Source of the DNA: Pseudomonas sp. BN417
GTDB taxonomy: Bacteria > Pseudomonadota > Gammaproteobacteria > Pseudomonadales > Pseudomonadaceae
DNA: 64,000 bases
Direction of reading: 5' to 3'
Assembly (NCBI RefSeq): GCF_029871205.1
Contig: NZ_SSOJ01000162.1
Coordinates: 140,797 to 204,796 of the forward strand
The notes beneath the pieces were generated by a model, which was given only the letters and a program-made list of their open reading frames with translations, made no database searches and was not told the DNA's origin. Of the stretch, positions 10,715 to 22,535 are shown in pieces. A program made the translations under genes and the position numbers. How positions within the stretch are numbered: position 1 is the first letter of the stretch; the number at the start of each line of letters is the position of its first letter.

Positions 10715-11221
10715 TCAAGCGTGCTGGCGGTGCTGCTTTTCCAGCTTCTTCTTGATGCGGTCGCGCTTGAGGGACGACAGGTAGTCGACGAAGAGCTTGC
10801 CGTTGAGGTGGTCGCACTCGTGCTGGATACACACGGCGAGCAGGCCTTCTGCGATCAGCTCGAAGGGCTGGCCGTCGCGGTCCAGGGCCTTGATCTTCAC
10901 CTTCTGCGGGCGGTCGACGTTCTCGTAGAAGCCCGGTACCGAAAGGCAGCCTTCCTGGTACTGGTCCATCTCGTCGGTGAGGGATTCGAACTCGGGGTTG
11001 ATGTAGACCCGCGGCTCGGACTTGTCTTCCGACAGGTCCATTACCACCACGCGCTTGTGCACATTCACCTGGGTGGCGGCCAGGCCGATGCCCGGCGCGG
11101 CGTACATGGTTTCGAACATGTCGTCGATCAGCTTGCGCACGGAATCGTCCACCACCTCCACCGGTTTGGCGATGGTGCGAAGCCGCGGATCGGGGAATTC
11201 GAGAATGTTCAGTATCGCCAT
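10715..11221 (-). CDS. def: Peptide deformylase
   Basis: Metalloenzyme that removes the N-formyl group from nascent proteins. All three family motifs are present in 168 aa: GIGLAATQ (residues 45-51 region), EGCLSVP with metal ligand Cys92, and HECDH (His134, Glu135, His138). The start ATG 11221 gives [15 protein letters not shown], the standard N-terminus. It is divergent from the LysM gene with about 140 bp between. Confidence 0.97.
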   Translation of the reverse strand: MAILNILEFPDPRLRTIAKPVEVVDDSVRKLIDDMFETMYAAPGIGLAATQVNVHKRVVVMDLSEDKSEPRVYINPEFESLTDEMDQYQEGCLSVPGFYENVDRPQKVKIKALDRDGQPFELIAEGLLAVCIQHECDHLNGKLFVDYLSSLKRDRIKKKLEKQHRQHA

Positions 11222-11362
11222 ATGCGTTTGTGATGCACTTGTGGAATAAAGTAAAAATCCGCTGCTAAGATGATGAGCAGCATCGAAAAACGGCTACAGA
11301 GCCCGGTTGGGGCGGCTCTCAGGGCGTTTCATGTGAATGGACATAATAAAGGGATTCACCGC

Positions 11363-12388
11363 ATGAGGAAATCACTACTCGCCCTGCTGCTCCTGGCTGC
11401 CAGTGGCCTGACCCAGGCTGCGGTGGAACTCAGGGAGGGGCATCCGGAGCGCTATACGGTGGTCCGTGGCGACACGCTCTGGGATATTTCAGGCAAGTTC
11501 CTGAGCAAGCCCTGGAAATGGCCGGAAATCTGGCACGCCAACCCGCAGATCGAAAACCCGCACCTGATCTATCCGGGTGATGTCCTCAGTCTGGTCTACA
11601 TCGACGGCCAGCCGCGCCTGGTGCTCAACCGCGGTGCTTCCCGCGGCACCGTCAAGCTCTCTCCCCAGATGCGCAGCACGCCCATGGCCGAAGCCATCCC
11701 GGCCATCCCGCTGGAAGCCATCAACAGCTTCCTGCTGTCCAACCGCATCATCGACGACCCCAAGGAGTTCGAAGCCGCTCCTTATATAGTCGCCGGCGAT
11801 GCCGAGCGCGTGGTCAGCGGTGCCGGTGACCGCGTCTACGCCCGCGGCAGCTTCTCCGAGGAGCAGCCGGCCTACGGCATCTTCCGCCAGGGCAAGAGCT
11901 ACATCGATCCGGAAACCAAGGAGTTCCTCGGCATCAACGCCGACGATATCGGTGGCGGCGAGATGGTCGCCGACGAAGGTGACATCGCCACCCTGCAGCT
12001 GACCCGCTCCACCCAGGAAGTCCGCCTCGGCGACCGGCTGTTCCCCACCGAGGAACGCGCGATCAATTCCACCTTCATGCCCAGCGCGCCTGCTGGCGAC
12101 GTCAACGGTGTGATCCTCGATGTGCCGCGCGGCGTGACCCAGATCGGCCAGTTCGACGTGGTCACCATCAACAAGGGCAAGCGCGACGGCCTGGTGGAAG
12201 GCAACGTGCTGGCGGTCTTCAAGACCGGCGAAACCGTGCGCGACCGGATCACCGATGAATCCATCAAGATCCCGGACGAGCGCGCCGGCTTGCTGATGGT
12301 GTTCCGCACCTACGACAAGCTCAGTTACGGCCTGATCCTCGCCGCCTCCCGCCAGTTGGCGGTGATGGACAAGGTACACAACCCGTAA
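11363..12388 (+). CDS. LysM-domain cell-envelope protein
   Basis: Exported 341-aa protein. A signal peptide (MRKSLLALLLLAASGLTQAA, cleavage about residue 20) is followed by one LysM peptidoglycan-binding domain (about residues 33-85: YTVVRGDTLWDISGKFL...NPHLIYPGDVL). The rest, about 250 residues, lacks a catalytic motif I recognise. Start ATG 11363 is chosen because it opens the signal peptide; the frame is open upstream to 11270. It precedes dprA and tsaC, as in other pseudomonads, but a hairpin separates it from dprA. The role is probably envelope binding. Confidence 0.9.
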   Translation: MRKSLLALLLLAASGLTQAAVELREGHPERYTVVRGDTLWDISGKFLSKPWKWPEIWHANPQIENPHLIYPGDVLSLVYIDGQPRLVLNRGASRGTVKLSPQMRSTPMAEAIPAIPLEAINSFLLSNRIIDDPKEFEAAPYIVAGDAERVVSGAGDRVYARGSFSEEQPAYGIFRQGKSYIDPETKEFLGINADDIGGGEMVADEGDIATLQLTRSTQEVRLGDRLFPTEERAINSTFMPSAPAGDVNGVILDVPRGVTQIGQFDVVTINKGKRDGLVEGNVLAVFKTGETVRDRITDESIKIPDERAGLLMVFRTYDKLSYGLILAASRQLAVMDKVHNP

Positions 12389-12395
12389 CACCTCC

Positions 12396-12424
12396 AAGCC
12401 CCCGCCCCGCGGGGGCTTGTTGTA
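12396..12424 (+). terminator. Hairpin terminator after the LysM gene
   Basis: AAGCCCCCG (12396-12404) pairs with CGGGGGCTT (12410-12418), followed by GTTGTATTG. The stem is strong but the T tract is interrupted, so termination may be partial. Confidence 0.65.
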
Positions 12425-12473
12425 TTGATGGCGGTCCTGCCGCGGCGCGCGGCGCGATCAAGGACCGATCGAC

Positions 12474-13568
12474 ATGCCAACAATCTCCCCTGCCGAGCTG
12501 GAAGCTCGCCTGCGTCTGCATCTGCTTCCCGAACTCGGCCCGGCCCGATTCCACCGCCTGCTGGAAGCCTTCGGCAGCGCCTCTGCCGCCCTCAGCGCAC
12601 CAGCTTCCGCCTGGCGTTCCCTGGGGCTGCCGCAAGCCTCCGCTGACCCGCGGCGCAGCCCACAGATCCGCGACGCCGCCGCCAACGCCCTGGCCTGGCT
12701 GGAGCGGCCCGGTCACCGCCTGCTGTGCTGGGACGACCCCACCTACCCCGCCCTGCTTGGCGAACTGGCCGGTGCCCCGCCGCTGCTGTTCGTCGCCGGA
12801 GATCCCGCGCTGCTGGAGCGGCCGCAGCTGGCCATGGTGGGCAGCCGCCGCGCATCGGCCGCCGGCCTGGACACCGCACGCGCCTTCGCCCGCAGCCTGG
12901 CCGGCGGCGGCTTCGTGATCACCAGCGGCCTGGCCCTGGGCATCGACGGCGCTGCCCACCAGGGCGCGCTGGATGTGGGCGGCAAGACGGTGGCGGTGCT
13001 CGGCACCGGCCTCGAGCGCGTCTACCCGAATCGTCACCGCAGCCTGGCCGCGCGAATCGTCGACGAAGGCGGCACCCTGGTCTCCGAGCTGCCGCTGGAC
13101 TGTCCACCGCACCCCGGTAATTTCCCGCGGCGCAATCGCATCATCAGCGGCCTTTCCCTCGGCGTGCTGGTGGTGGAGGCCAGCCCCTCCAGCGGATCCC
13201 TGATCACCGCGCGCCTGGCCGCAGAGCAGGGTCGCGAGGTCTATGCCATTCCCGGTTCCATCCACCATCCGGGGGCCCGCGGCTGTCACCAGCTGATCCG
13301 CGAAGGCGCCACGCTGGTGGAGAAGGTGGAAGACATTCTCGAAGCCCTGCGCGGCTGGCAGGCCGTGGCCTCCGCTTCGCGGGTCGACACCCCGGCACCG
13401 GTCTCCCATCCGCTGTTGGACCTGCTGCGCGCAGCCCCCTACAGCAGCGAAGGCCTGGCCGCCGCCAGCGGCTGGGAGCTGCCGCGTATCCTGGCCGAAC
13501 TCACCGACCTCGAACTGCAGGGCCTGATTGCCCGCGACGCTGGCTGCTGGGTGCATCGCTCCGGTTGA
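12474..13568 (+). CDS. dprA: DNA processing protein DprA
   Basis: Cytoplasmic single-stranded DNA-binding and RecA-loading protein used in natural transformation and also kept in non-competent species. The 364-aa product has an N-terminal SAM/HhH-like region, the Rossmann-type DprA core ([48 protein letters not shown]) and a C-terminal winged-helix domain (about residues 300-364). Length and motif order are normal. It stands between the LysM gene and tsaC on the same strand. Confidence 0.96.
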   Translation: MPTISPAELEARLRLHLLPELGPARFHRLLEAFGSASAALSAPASAWRSLGLPQASADPRRSPQIRDAAANALAWLERPGHRLLCWDDPTYPALLGELAGAPPLLFVAGDPALLERPQLAMVGSRRASAAGLDTARAFARSLAGGGFVITSGLALGIDGAAHQGALDVGGKTVAVLGTGLERVYPNRHRSLAARIVDEGGTLVSELPLDCPPHPGNFPRRNRIISGLSLGVLVVEASPSSGSLITARLAAEQGREVYAIPGSIHHPGARGCHQLIREGATLVEKVEDILEALRGWQAVASASRVDTPAPVSHPLLDLLRAAPYSSEGLAAASGWELPRILAELTDLELQGLIARDAGCWVHRSG

Positions 13569-13608
13569 GCCTTGTACACTTTGCCGAACTGGTTTGCGGG
13601 AGTGGGTG

Positions 13609-16188
<2,580 letters not shown>

Positions 16189-16189
<1 letters not shown>

Positions 16190-17013
16190 TGGACAGCTAC
16201 TGCGTCTTCGGCAATCCCATCGGCCACAGCAAGTCGCCGCTGATCCACCGCTTGTTCGCCGAACAGACTGGCCAGCAGCTCACCTACGAAGCCGTGCTGG
16301 CGCCGCTGGACGACTTCACCGGCTGTGCGCGGCAGTTCTTCGCAACGGGCAAGGGTGGCAATGTCACCGTGCCCTTCAAGGAGCAGGCCTATCAATTGGC
16401 CGCCAGCCTCAGCCCGAGAGCGCAACGGGCCGGCGCAGTGAACACCCTGAAGAAGCTCGACGATGGCAGCTTGCTCGGTGACAACACCGACGGTGCCGGC
16501 CTGGTGCGCGACCTGGTCCGCAATGCCGGACTGTCCCTGGCCGGCAAGCGCATCCTGCTGCTGGGTGCCGGTGGCGCCGCCCGTGGGGTGATCGAGCCGC
16601 TGCTGGCTGCAAGGCCTGCGGCCCTGGTCATCGCCAACCGCACCGTGGAAAAAGCCGAGGCCCTGGCCCAACTCTTCGCCGACCTGGGGCCGGTATCCGC
16701 CAGCGGTTTCGACTGGCTGGAAGAGCCGGTGGACCTGATCATCAACGGCACCTCGGCGAGCCTCGCCGGCGACCTGCCGCCCATCTCGCCGAGCCTGATC
16801 AGGCCGGGCTACACCGTCTGCTACGACATGATGTACGGCAAGGGGATGACCGCCTTTAATCGCTGGGCCTCCGAGCACGGCGCCGCGCGCACCCTCGACG
16901 GCCTGGGCATGCTGGTGGAACAAGCCGCCGAAGCCTTCCTGCTCTGGCGTGGCGTACTGCCCGATAGCGCGCCGGTACTGGCCGAACTGCGTCGGCAACT
17001 CGCTCAGGGCTGA
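16189..17013 (+). CDS. aroE: Shikimate dehydrogenase
   Basis: NADPH-dependent reduction of 3-dehydroshikimate to shikimate in aromatic amino-acid synthesis. The 274-aa protein has the substrate-binding NPIGHSKSP, the catalytic-lysine [15 protein letters not shown], the Rossmann [11 protein letters not shown] and the ANRTVEKA cofactor-specificity loop (Arg after Asn for NADP). It is coupled to hemF by TGATG. A long REP-like hairpin follows 28 bp after its stop. Confidence 0.97.
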
Positions 17014-17041
17014 CCGCCGGCGCGAGCGTTGGCTGAGACTT

Positions 17042-17120
17042 TGTAGGATGGGTGGAGCCTGCGATACCCATCGGATTTTGCGCAGCAGCATGGGTATCGC
17101 TCCGCTCCACCCATCCTACA
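17042..17120. repeat. Near-perfect 79-nt REP-like hairpin, GTAGGATGGGT type
   Basis: Outer arms 17042-17058 and 17104-17120 are perfectly inverted over 17 nt. A nested pair GCGATACCCAT (17061-17071) and ATGGGTATCGC (17090-17100) is also perfect. The same two-level architecture recurs at 25890-25968. It lies between the convergent aroE and sulP genes and could act as a bidirectional transcript stabiliser or terminator. Confidence 0.85.
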
Positions 17121-17147
17121 AGAAGCAGGCCCACCTCCTCCTTCGGT

Positions 17148-18707
17148 TCACCTCTCGATCAGCAGGCTGCTGCTTTCATCTTCGAGCTTGCGCAGCTCCC
17201 GCTCCACCTGGGGCCTGGCGCGGCGCAGCACCAGGCTGCGACCTTCCCCGTCCAGGCGCCGTGCCTCCTCGTGGAGCATGCTCACCCCGGCGTAGTCGAT
17301 GAAGTTCACATGGTGGGCGTCCAGCACCAGGCGCCCGGCGCGGCTGCGCTGGATCAGCTTCTGCAGGTAAGGGCAGGCGCCGAAGAAGATCGACCCCTCG
17401 ATGCGCAGCACCTCGTCCTCGCCCTCCCTGCCCTGCAGCACCCGCGGCTGCGAGGTGCGCTTGAGGTAAAAGAACAGTGACGCCAGTACCCCGGCGTAGA
17501 TGGCCGTCTGCAGCTCCAGCAGCAGGGTGGCGGCGCAGGTCAGCGCCATCACCGCGAACTCCGCCCGGCTGACCCGCCAGAGCGTGCGGACACTGCGCAT
17601 ATCCAGCAGCCCCCAGCAGATCAGCAGGATGCTTGCGGCCATCGCCGGTAGCGGGATCAGCGCGATCAGCCGGGCGCCGAGCACGGCGAACAGTGCCACC
17701 CAGAGTGCCGAGAACACGCCTGCCAGCGGCGATTGCGCGCCGGCTTGCAGGTTAAGCCCGGAGCGTGTGAAGGAGCCCGCCGAGAGGTAGCCGGAGAACC
17801 AGGCGCCGACCAGGTTGGACAGCCCCTGGGCGCGGGTTTCCTGGTTGGCGTCCAGCATCTGCCCCGATTGGCTGGCGAGGGCGCGGGCGATGGACAGGCT
17901 GGTGACCAGCCCGAGCAGGCCGCAGGCCACGGCCGAGGGCAGCAGGCGCAGTACGTCTTCGGCATCGAAGCGGATCAAGGCAAGCGGGGGCAGGTTGCCG
18001 CTGAAGGGCTGGACCCGCTCGACGCCGGCAAACGCCCCGGGCAGCGCCGCCACCAGCAGGCTACCGCCGGCTATGCCGATCAACAGCGCGGGCAGGCGCG
18101 GCCACAGGCAGCGCACCAGGATCGACAGGCCCAGGGTAACGGTGGCTACCAGCAGCGAAGGCCCGTGCACTTCGCGTACATGCCCGGCCAACTGCAGCGC
18201 ACTCTGCCAGGCGGTGGCACGCCCTTCCAGGTTGGCGAGGCCGAGCAGGTTGGGCACTTGCCCGAGGGCGATCACCAGCGCCGCGCCCAGGGTAAAGCCA
18301 AGCACCACCGACTGGGACACGAAGTTGGCCAGGGAACCAAAGCGCAGCGCGCCCACCAGCCACTGAAAGGCCCCGACGAGGATGGTCAGCAGCAGCACCA
18401 GGCTGACGTAGTCCTGGCTGCCGGGCAGCGCCAGCGGACTGACGGTGGCGAAGAGCACCACGGAGATGGCCGCCGTCGGACCGCAGATCAGATGCTGCGA
18501 TGAACCCCAGAGGCAGGCGATGATCACCGGCACCACCGCGGCATAGAGCCCATACTCCGCCGGCAATCCGGCGATCAGCGCATAGGCGATGGATTGCGGC
18601 AGGGCGAGGATCGCGCCGGTCAGTCCCACCAGCGCGTCGCGGCCGAGGCCGCGCGGCCGGGTGGAAGGCAGCCAGCGCAGGAAGGGGAAGAGGTTGGGGA
18701 GATTCAT
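17148..18707 (-). CDS. SulP-family anion transporter with STAS domain
   Basis: Inner-membrane SulP/SLC26 transporter of 519 aa. About a dozen hydrophobic segments cover residues 25-420, with SulP signatures such as LPQSIAYALIAGLPAEYGLY and CGPTAAISVV. A C-terminal STAS domain (about 425-515) carries FIDYAGVSMLHEEARRL. It lies 63 bp downstream of the choline-binding protein and on the same strand as betC, so it may be expressed with choline-O-sulfate catabolism. Transport of sulfate, or of a sulfate ester, is an inference; bicarbonate or other anions are possible. Confidence 0.9.
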   Translation of the reverse strand: MNLPNLFPFLRWLPSTRPRGLGRDALVGLTGAILALPQSIAYALIAGLPAEYGLYAAVVPVIIACLWGSSQHLICGPTAAISVVLFATVSPLALPGSQDYVSLVLLLTILVGAFQWLVGALRFGSLANFVSQSVVLGFTLGAALVIALGQVPNLLGLANLEGRATAWQSALQLAGHVREVHGPSLLVATVTLGLSILVRCLWPRLPALLIGIAGGSLLVAALPGAFAGVERVQPFSGNLPPLALIRFDAEDVLRLLPSAVACGLLGLVTSLSIARALASQSGQMLDANQETRAQGLSNLVGAWFSGYLSAGSFTRSGLNLQAGAQSPLAGVFSALWVALFAVLGARLIALIPLPAMAASILLICWGLLDMRSVRTLWRVSRAEFAVMALTCAATLLLELQTAIYAGVLASLFFYLKRTSQPRVLQGREGEDEVLRIEGSIFFGACPYLQKLIQRSRAGRLVLDAHHVNFIDYAGVSMLHEEARRLDGEGRSLVLRRARPQVERELRKLEDESSSLLIER

Positions 18708-18770
18708 CGTGGGCCTGGCGGTGGAGCTGTTATTGCCCCCATAGGGATATGACCCTTCGGAGTAGATCCT

Positions 18771-19697
18771 TCAGAGCTTCGCCTTCACTGCCGCCGGGCC
18801 ATCGCCGCCTTCACGGGTGGTGACACCCCGCAGCCAGCCATCGACCACCGCCGGGTTGGCCTTGAGCCAGGCCTTGATCGCCGCGTCGTTGTTGGCGTTG
18901 TCGTTGAGCACCTGGTTCATGATCGCGTTCTCCATCTCCTGGGTGAACTGCAGGTTGGCCAGCAGCTTGCCCACGTTCGGGCACTGCTGGGCATAACCCT
19001 TGCGGGCCAGGGTGTTCACGCTGCCACTTTCACCGAAGTACTTCTCGCCGCCCTTGAGGTAGGCCATGTCGTACTGCACGTTCATCGGATGCGGGGTCCA
19101 ACCGAGGAAGACCACGAACTGATTGCGCTTCACGGCCCTGCCCACCTGCACCAGCATCGCCTGCTCGCTGGACTCCACCAGCGTCCAGTCGCCCAGGCCG
19201 AATTCGTCGCTGGCGATCATCTTCCGGATCGACTCGTTGGCCGGCGAGCCGGAGGCGATGCCGTAGAGCTTCTTGTCGAACTTGTCGGCGTACTTGTCCA
19301 GGTCGGCGAAGGTCTTCACCCCGGCGTCGAAGACATAGCGCGGCACGGCGAGGGTGTATTCGGTGCCGCTGAGGTTTTGCGCCACCTTGTCGACGCTGCC
19401 GGCGGCGACGAACTTGTCGTAGTTGCTCTGCTGCGCCGGCATCCAGTTGCCGAGGAAGGCATCGATCTGGCCCTTGTGCAGGCCGGCGAAGATGATGGGC
19501 ACGGCCAGGGTCGGAGTTTCGGTGCGATAGCCCAGCCCGTCCAGCAGGAAGCGCGCCACGCCGTTGGTCACGGCGATATCGCTCCAGCCCGGATCACCCA
19601 GCTTCACCGTTGCGCAATTGGCTTCTTCGGCCTGGGCGTTGAACGCCATGCCGGTCAGCAGCACGCCGCCGGCAAGCACTGCATTGATCGTCTTCAT
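18771..19697 (-). CDS. Choline/betaine-type ABC substrate-binding protein (ChoX/BetX-like), orphan
   Basis: Periplasmic binding protein of the OpuAC/ChoX family: 308 aa with a signal peptide cleaved near AQA-EE (residue 23). The aromatic box that cages the choline trimethylammonium is recognisable: Trp38 (DPGWSD), Trp85 and Tyr93 (FLGNWMPAQQSNY) and Trp200 (FLGWTPHPMN). No ABC ATPase or permease gene lies nearby. Pseudomonads are known to use several orphan binding proteins with one shared CbcWV core, so this is probably one of them. It lies between betC and sulP on the minus strand, with a REP-like element separating it from betC. Confidence 0.9.
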   Translation of the reverse strand: MKTINAVLAGGVLLTGMAFNAQAEEANCATVKLGDPGWSDIAVTNGVARFLLDGLGYRTETPTLAVPIIFAGLHKGQIDAFLGNWMPAQQSNYDKFVAAGSVDKVAQNLSGTEYTLAVPRYVFDAGVKTFADLDKYADKFDKKLYGIASGSPANESIRKMIASDEFGLGDWTLVESSEQAMLVQVGRAVKRNQFVVFLGWTPHPMNVQYDMAYLKGGEKYFGESGSVNTLARKGYAQQCPNVGKLLANLQFTQEMENAIMNQVLNDNANNDAAIKAWLKANPAVVDGWLRGVTTREGGDGPAAVKAKL

Positions 19698-19727
19698 GCC
19701 TTGGTTCCTCCGAGTGATTGTGTGTCC

Positions 19728-19792
19728 GTAGGAGCGAGCTTGCTCGCGAAAGCCTTGGTGCGGCCCTGTTCGCCAGCTGAGCTGGCTCCTAC
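19728..19792. repeat. REP-like repeat, GTAGGAGCGAGC type, between betC and choX
   Basis: Begins GTAGGAGCGAGCTTGCTCGCG and ends GAGCTGGCTCCTAC, with imperfectly paired outer ends and an internal GAGC hairpin. It belongs to the same class as elements at 37579 and 53106. Its place inside a same-strand gene pair could change the relative mRNA levels of betC and choX. Confidence 0.75.
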
Positions 19793-19800
19793 ACGCTTCT

Positions 19801-21306
19801 TCAGGGTTGGGGGAAGCGCGCGCGGCGCTCCAGGTCGTCCAGGTCGATATGGTTGCGCATGTACTGCTCGCTGGCGTCGACGAAAGGCTGGTGGTCCCAG
19901 CTTTTCAGCTTGCCCTGGGTCAGGGCGTCGGCGACGAAGCGGCGGCGGCGCTGGCTGGCCAGGGTCGCCTGGTGGATGGCGGGGATGTCCCAACGTGTCC
20001 GGGCTTCGGTCAGGAAGGCCTCCAGCAATGCCTGGTGGTCGGCGGAGCCGGCGAGGTTCTCCAGCTCCCGGGGGTCGTTCTCCAGGTCGAACAGCAGGCA
20101 GGGGTCCTGCTGCGAGTAGATGAACTTGTAGGGCCCGCGGCGGATCATCATCAGCGGGCTGGTGGTGCCTTCGGCCATGTATTCGCCCAGTACCTCGTCA
20201 TGTCCTCCCGTACCTTGGAGGTGGGGCAACAGGGAGCGGCCATCCAGCGGCAGGCTGGCGTCCAGCTCGCCACCGGCCAGCTCCACCAGGGTAGGCAGCA
20301 GGTCGACGGTGGAGACGGAGGCCTTTACCCGTGCGGCGGCGAAGCGCGCCGGGGCGTGCACCAGCAGCGGGACGCGGGCGGCCATTTCGAACCAGTGCAT
20401 CTTGTACCAGAGGCCGCGCTCGCCAAGCATGTCGCCGTGGTCGCCGGAGAAGACGATGATGGTGTCCTGGTCCAGGCCGCAGTCGGCCAGGGTCTTGCGC
20501 AGGCGGCCGACCTGTTCGTCGACGTAACTGCAGGCGCCGTAGTAGGCACGGCGGGCGTCACGGACCTTGTGTTCGGGCAGCGGCTTGCCCCATAGGTCGA
20601 TGACCTTGAGCAGCCGTTGGGAGTGTGGGTCCTGTTCGGCATCGGAGAAGTGCACGTGCGGCTGCTCGATGTCTTCCTCGCGGTACAGGTTCCAGTACTC
20701 CTCGGGGATGGTGTAGGGATCGTGGGGGTGGGTCAGCGACACCGTCAGGCAGAAAGGCTGTTCGGGATGTTCGCGTACATGGTCGTAGAGGTATTGGCGG
20801 GCCTTGAACACCACTTCCTCGTCGAAATCCAGCTGGTTGGTGCGCACGCAGGGGCCGGCCTGCAGTACCGAGGACATGTTGTGGTACCAGCTCGGGCGCA
20901 CATCCGGCTCGTCCCAGTTCACCGCCCAGCCATAGTCGGCCGGGTAGATATCGCTGGTCAGGCGCTCCTCGTAGCCGTGCAACTGGTCCGGGCCGCAGAA
21001 GTGCATCTTGCCGGACAGCGCGGTGCGGTAACCCAGGCGGCGCAGATGGTGGGCATAGGTGGGCACGTCGGCCGGGAAGTCGGCGGCGTTGTCATAGGCG
21101 CCAATCTTCGACGGCAGCTGGCCGCTCACCAGGGTGAAGCGCGAGGGCGCGCAGAGCGGGCTGTTGCAGTAGGCCGAATCGAAGACCACACCTTCGGCGG
21201 CCAGTTGTGAGAGGTGCGGCACCTTGATCGGCGAAGGGGCGTAGAAAGGCAGCAGTGGCGCGGCCATCTGGTCGGCCATGATGAAGAGGATGTTGGGGCG
21301 TTTCAT
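19801..21306 (-). CDS. betC: Choline-sulfatase
   Basis: Hydrolyses choline-O-sulfate to choline and sulfate, feeding glycine betaine synthesis. The protein is 501 aa from ATG 21306 (MKRPNILFIMADQMAAPLLPF); an ATG at 21321 would add five residues, and neither has a strong ribosome site. The type I sulfatase maturation motif C-x-P-S-R is present as Cys52 in CAPSR, which is converted to formylglycine. Further metal-site segments are SGDHGDMLGERGLWYK and TNQLDFDEEV. No signal peptide is visible, so the enzyme is cytoplasmic and needs imported substrate. It is divergent from its LysR regulator. Confidence 0.96.
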   Translation of the reverse strand: MKRPNILFIMADQMAAPLLPFYAPSPIKVPHLSQLAAEGVVFDSAYCNSPLCAPSRFTLVSGQLPSKIGAYDNAADFPADVPTYAHHLRRLGYRTALSGKMHFCGPDQLHGYEERLTSDIYPADYGWAVNWDEPDVRPSWYHNMSSVLQAGPCVRTNQLDFDEEVVFKARQYLYDHVREHPEQPFCLTVSLTHPHDPYTIPEEYWNLYREEDIEQPHVHFSDAEQDPHSQRLLKVIDLWGKPLPEHKVRDARRAYYGACSYVDEQVGRLRKTLADCGLDQDTIIVFSGDHGDMLGERGLWYKMHWFEMAARVPLLVHAPARFAAARVKASVSTVDLLPTLVELAGGELDASLPLDGRSLLPHLQGTGGHDEVLGEYMAEGTTSPLMMIRRGPYKFIYSQQDPCLLFDLENDPRELENLAGSADHQALLEAFLTEARTRWDIPAIHQATLASQRRRRFVADALTQGKLKSWDHQPFVDASEQYMRNHIDLDDLERRARFPQP

Positions 21307-21404
21307 CGTTCGCTTATCCATATCGTCGAATTATGCGAAAGTGCTGCGAGTGATGATCACGCCAGCCAAGGGCTCGGTAAACTGCACGGCGAAACATGAC
21401 TCGG

Positions 21405-21419
21405 ATAAGCATGGCTTAT
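21405..21419. promoter_or_regulatory. LysR-type T-N11-A palindrome at the betC/regulator divide
   Basis: ATAAGC-ATG-GCTTAT is a perfect 6-bp inverted repeat matching the LysR T-N11-A rule, and it overlaps the start codon of the regulator gene. It is a plausible autoregulatory and betC-activating site. Confidence 0.5.
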
Positions 21420-22371
21420 GGCAGAACTTTCTCCTGAACTTTCCCTGGACCTGCTGCGGGTATTCGAATCCGCCGCCCGCCACCTGAGCTTCACCGCCGC
21501 CGCGGTGGAGCTGGGCACCACCCAGCCTGCGGTGAGCCAGCAGATCCAGCGCCTGGAGAAACAGCTCGCCACCCGCCTGTTCGATCGCGTCTACCGGGGC
21601 ATCGAACTCACCGACGCCGGCCGCCTGTTGTTTCTCCATGTGCAGGAGGGTTTGCAGGCCATAGGCGCGGGTCTGGAAGCCATAGGCTCGCGGCCGCAGC
21701 ACGAGGTACTTCAGGTGGCCACCGATTTCGCCTTCGCCGCTTACTGGCTGATGCCACGCCTGCACCGCTTCCATGAGGCGAACCCGGATATCGACGTCAG
21801 CATCGTCACCAGTGACCGCACCATGAATATGCTGCGCTCCGAGGTGGACATCGCCATCGCCTTCGGCGACGGCCGCTTCAAGCACGGCGAAGCCCTGTTG
21901 CTGTTCCGCGAGGAGGTCTTCCCCATCTGCAGCCCGCGCCTGCTGGCCGGGCGCGACTACCCGTTGCCGGTGGCCGCCCTGGCGGAGCTGCCGCTGCTGC
22001 ACCTGAAGCCCGAGGTGCGCACCCGCTGGTTCGACTGGAGCGCGTTGTTCCGCGAGCTGGGCATCGCCCAAGCGCCGGGCTCGGGCATGCTGCGCTTCGA
22101 CAATTACACGCTGCTGATCCAGGCCGCCATCGCCGGCCAGGGCGTGGCCATCGGCTGGCGCTACCTGGTGGACGACCTGATCGACCAGGGCCTGCTGGTG
22201 CCCGTGCTGGGCACCAGCGTCAGCTCTGATTTCGGTTATTACCTGGTGCAGCCCGAACGCAAGCGTCGCGCGCGGTTGATGAAGTGCTTCGTCGACTGGC
22301 TCCTGCATGAGCTGGGTGACGAGGCCCGCCAGGCCCAGCTCATCAGGCATCGGGAAGCAATCGCCACCTGA
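21418..22371 (+). CDS. LysR-family regulator of choline-sulfate utilisation
   Basis: Transcription regulator of 317 aa. The N-terminal winged helix-turn-helix covers about residues 8-67 (ESAARHLSFTAAAVELGTTQPAVSQQIQRLE), followed by a LysR substrate-binding domain. It is divergent from betC, the standard arrangement of the choline-sulfate regulator in pseudomonads, so it most likely activates betC in response to choline sulfate or choline. Start ATG 21418 overlaps a LysR-type palindrome. Confidence 0.92.
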   Translation: MAELSPELSLDLLRVFESAARHLSFTAAAVELGTTQPAVSQQIQRLEKQLATRLFDRVYRGIELTDAGRLLFLHVQEGLQAIGAGLEAIGSRPQHEVLQVATDFAFAAYWLMPRLHRFHEANPDIDVSIVTSDRTMNMLRSEVDIAIAFGDGRFKHGEALLLFREEVFPICSPRLLAGRDYPLPVAALAELPLLHLKPEVRTRWFDWSALFRELGIAQAPGSGMLRFDNYTLLIQAAIAGQGVAIGWRYLVDDLIDQGLLVPVLGTSVSSDFGYYLVQPERKRRARLMKCFVDWLLHELGDEARQAQLIRHREAIAT

Positions 22372-22535
22372 GTCCCTGGCTTCGATTGCGCTGACGACAT
22401 TGGCGGGAGGCCAAACTATTGGTTGGTTCTTCCCTTGTTTGAGACAAACGTCCCAAGAAATTCCCCCCGTTGTAATGCAATCGGCAAGAGCCTTGGCTAT
22501 GAGTTCTGGCTTCCTTCACTTCACGAGTGCTGCCG

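Noticed and set aside
17042-17120. CRISPR-like or tRNA-like structure
   Set aside because: The hairpin is a single palindrome without regularly spaced direct repeats and without tRNA arms; it matches a second dispersed copy, so REP-like repeat is the better call.
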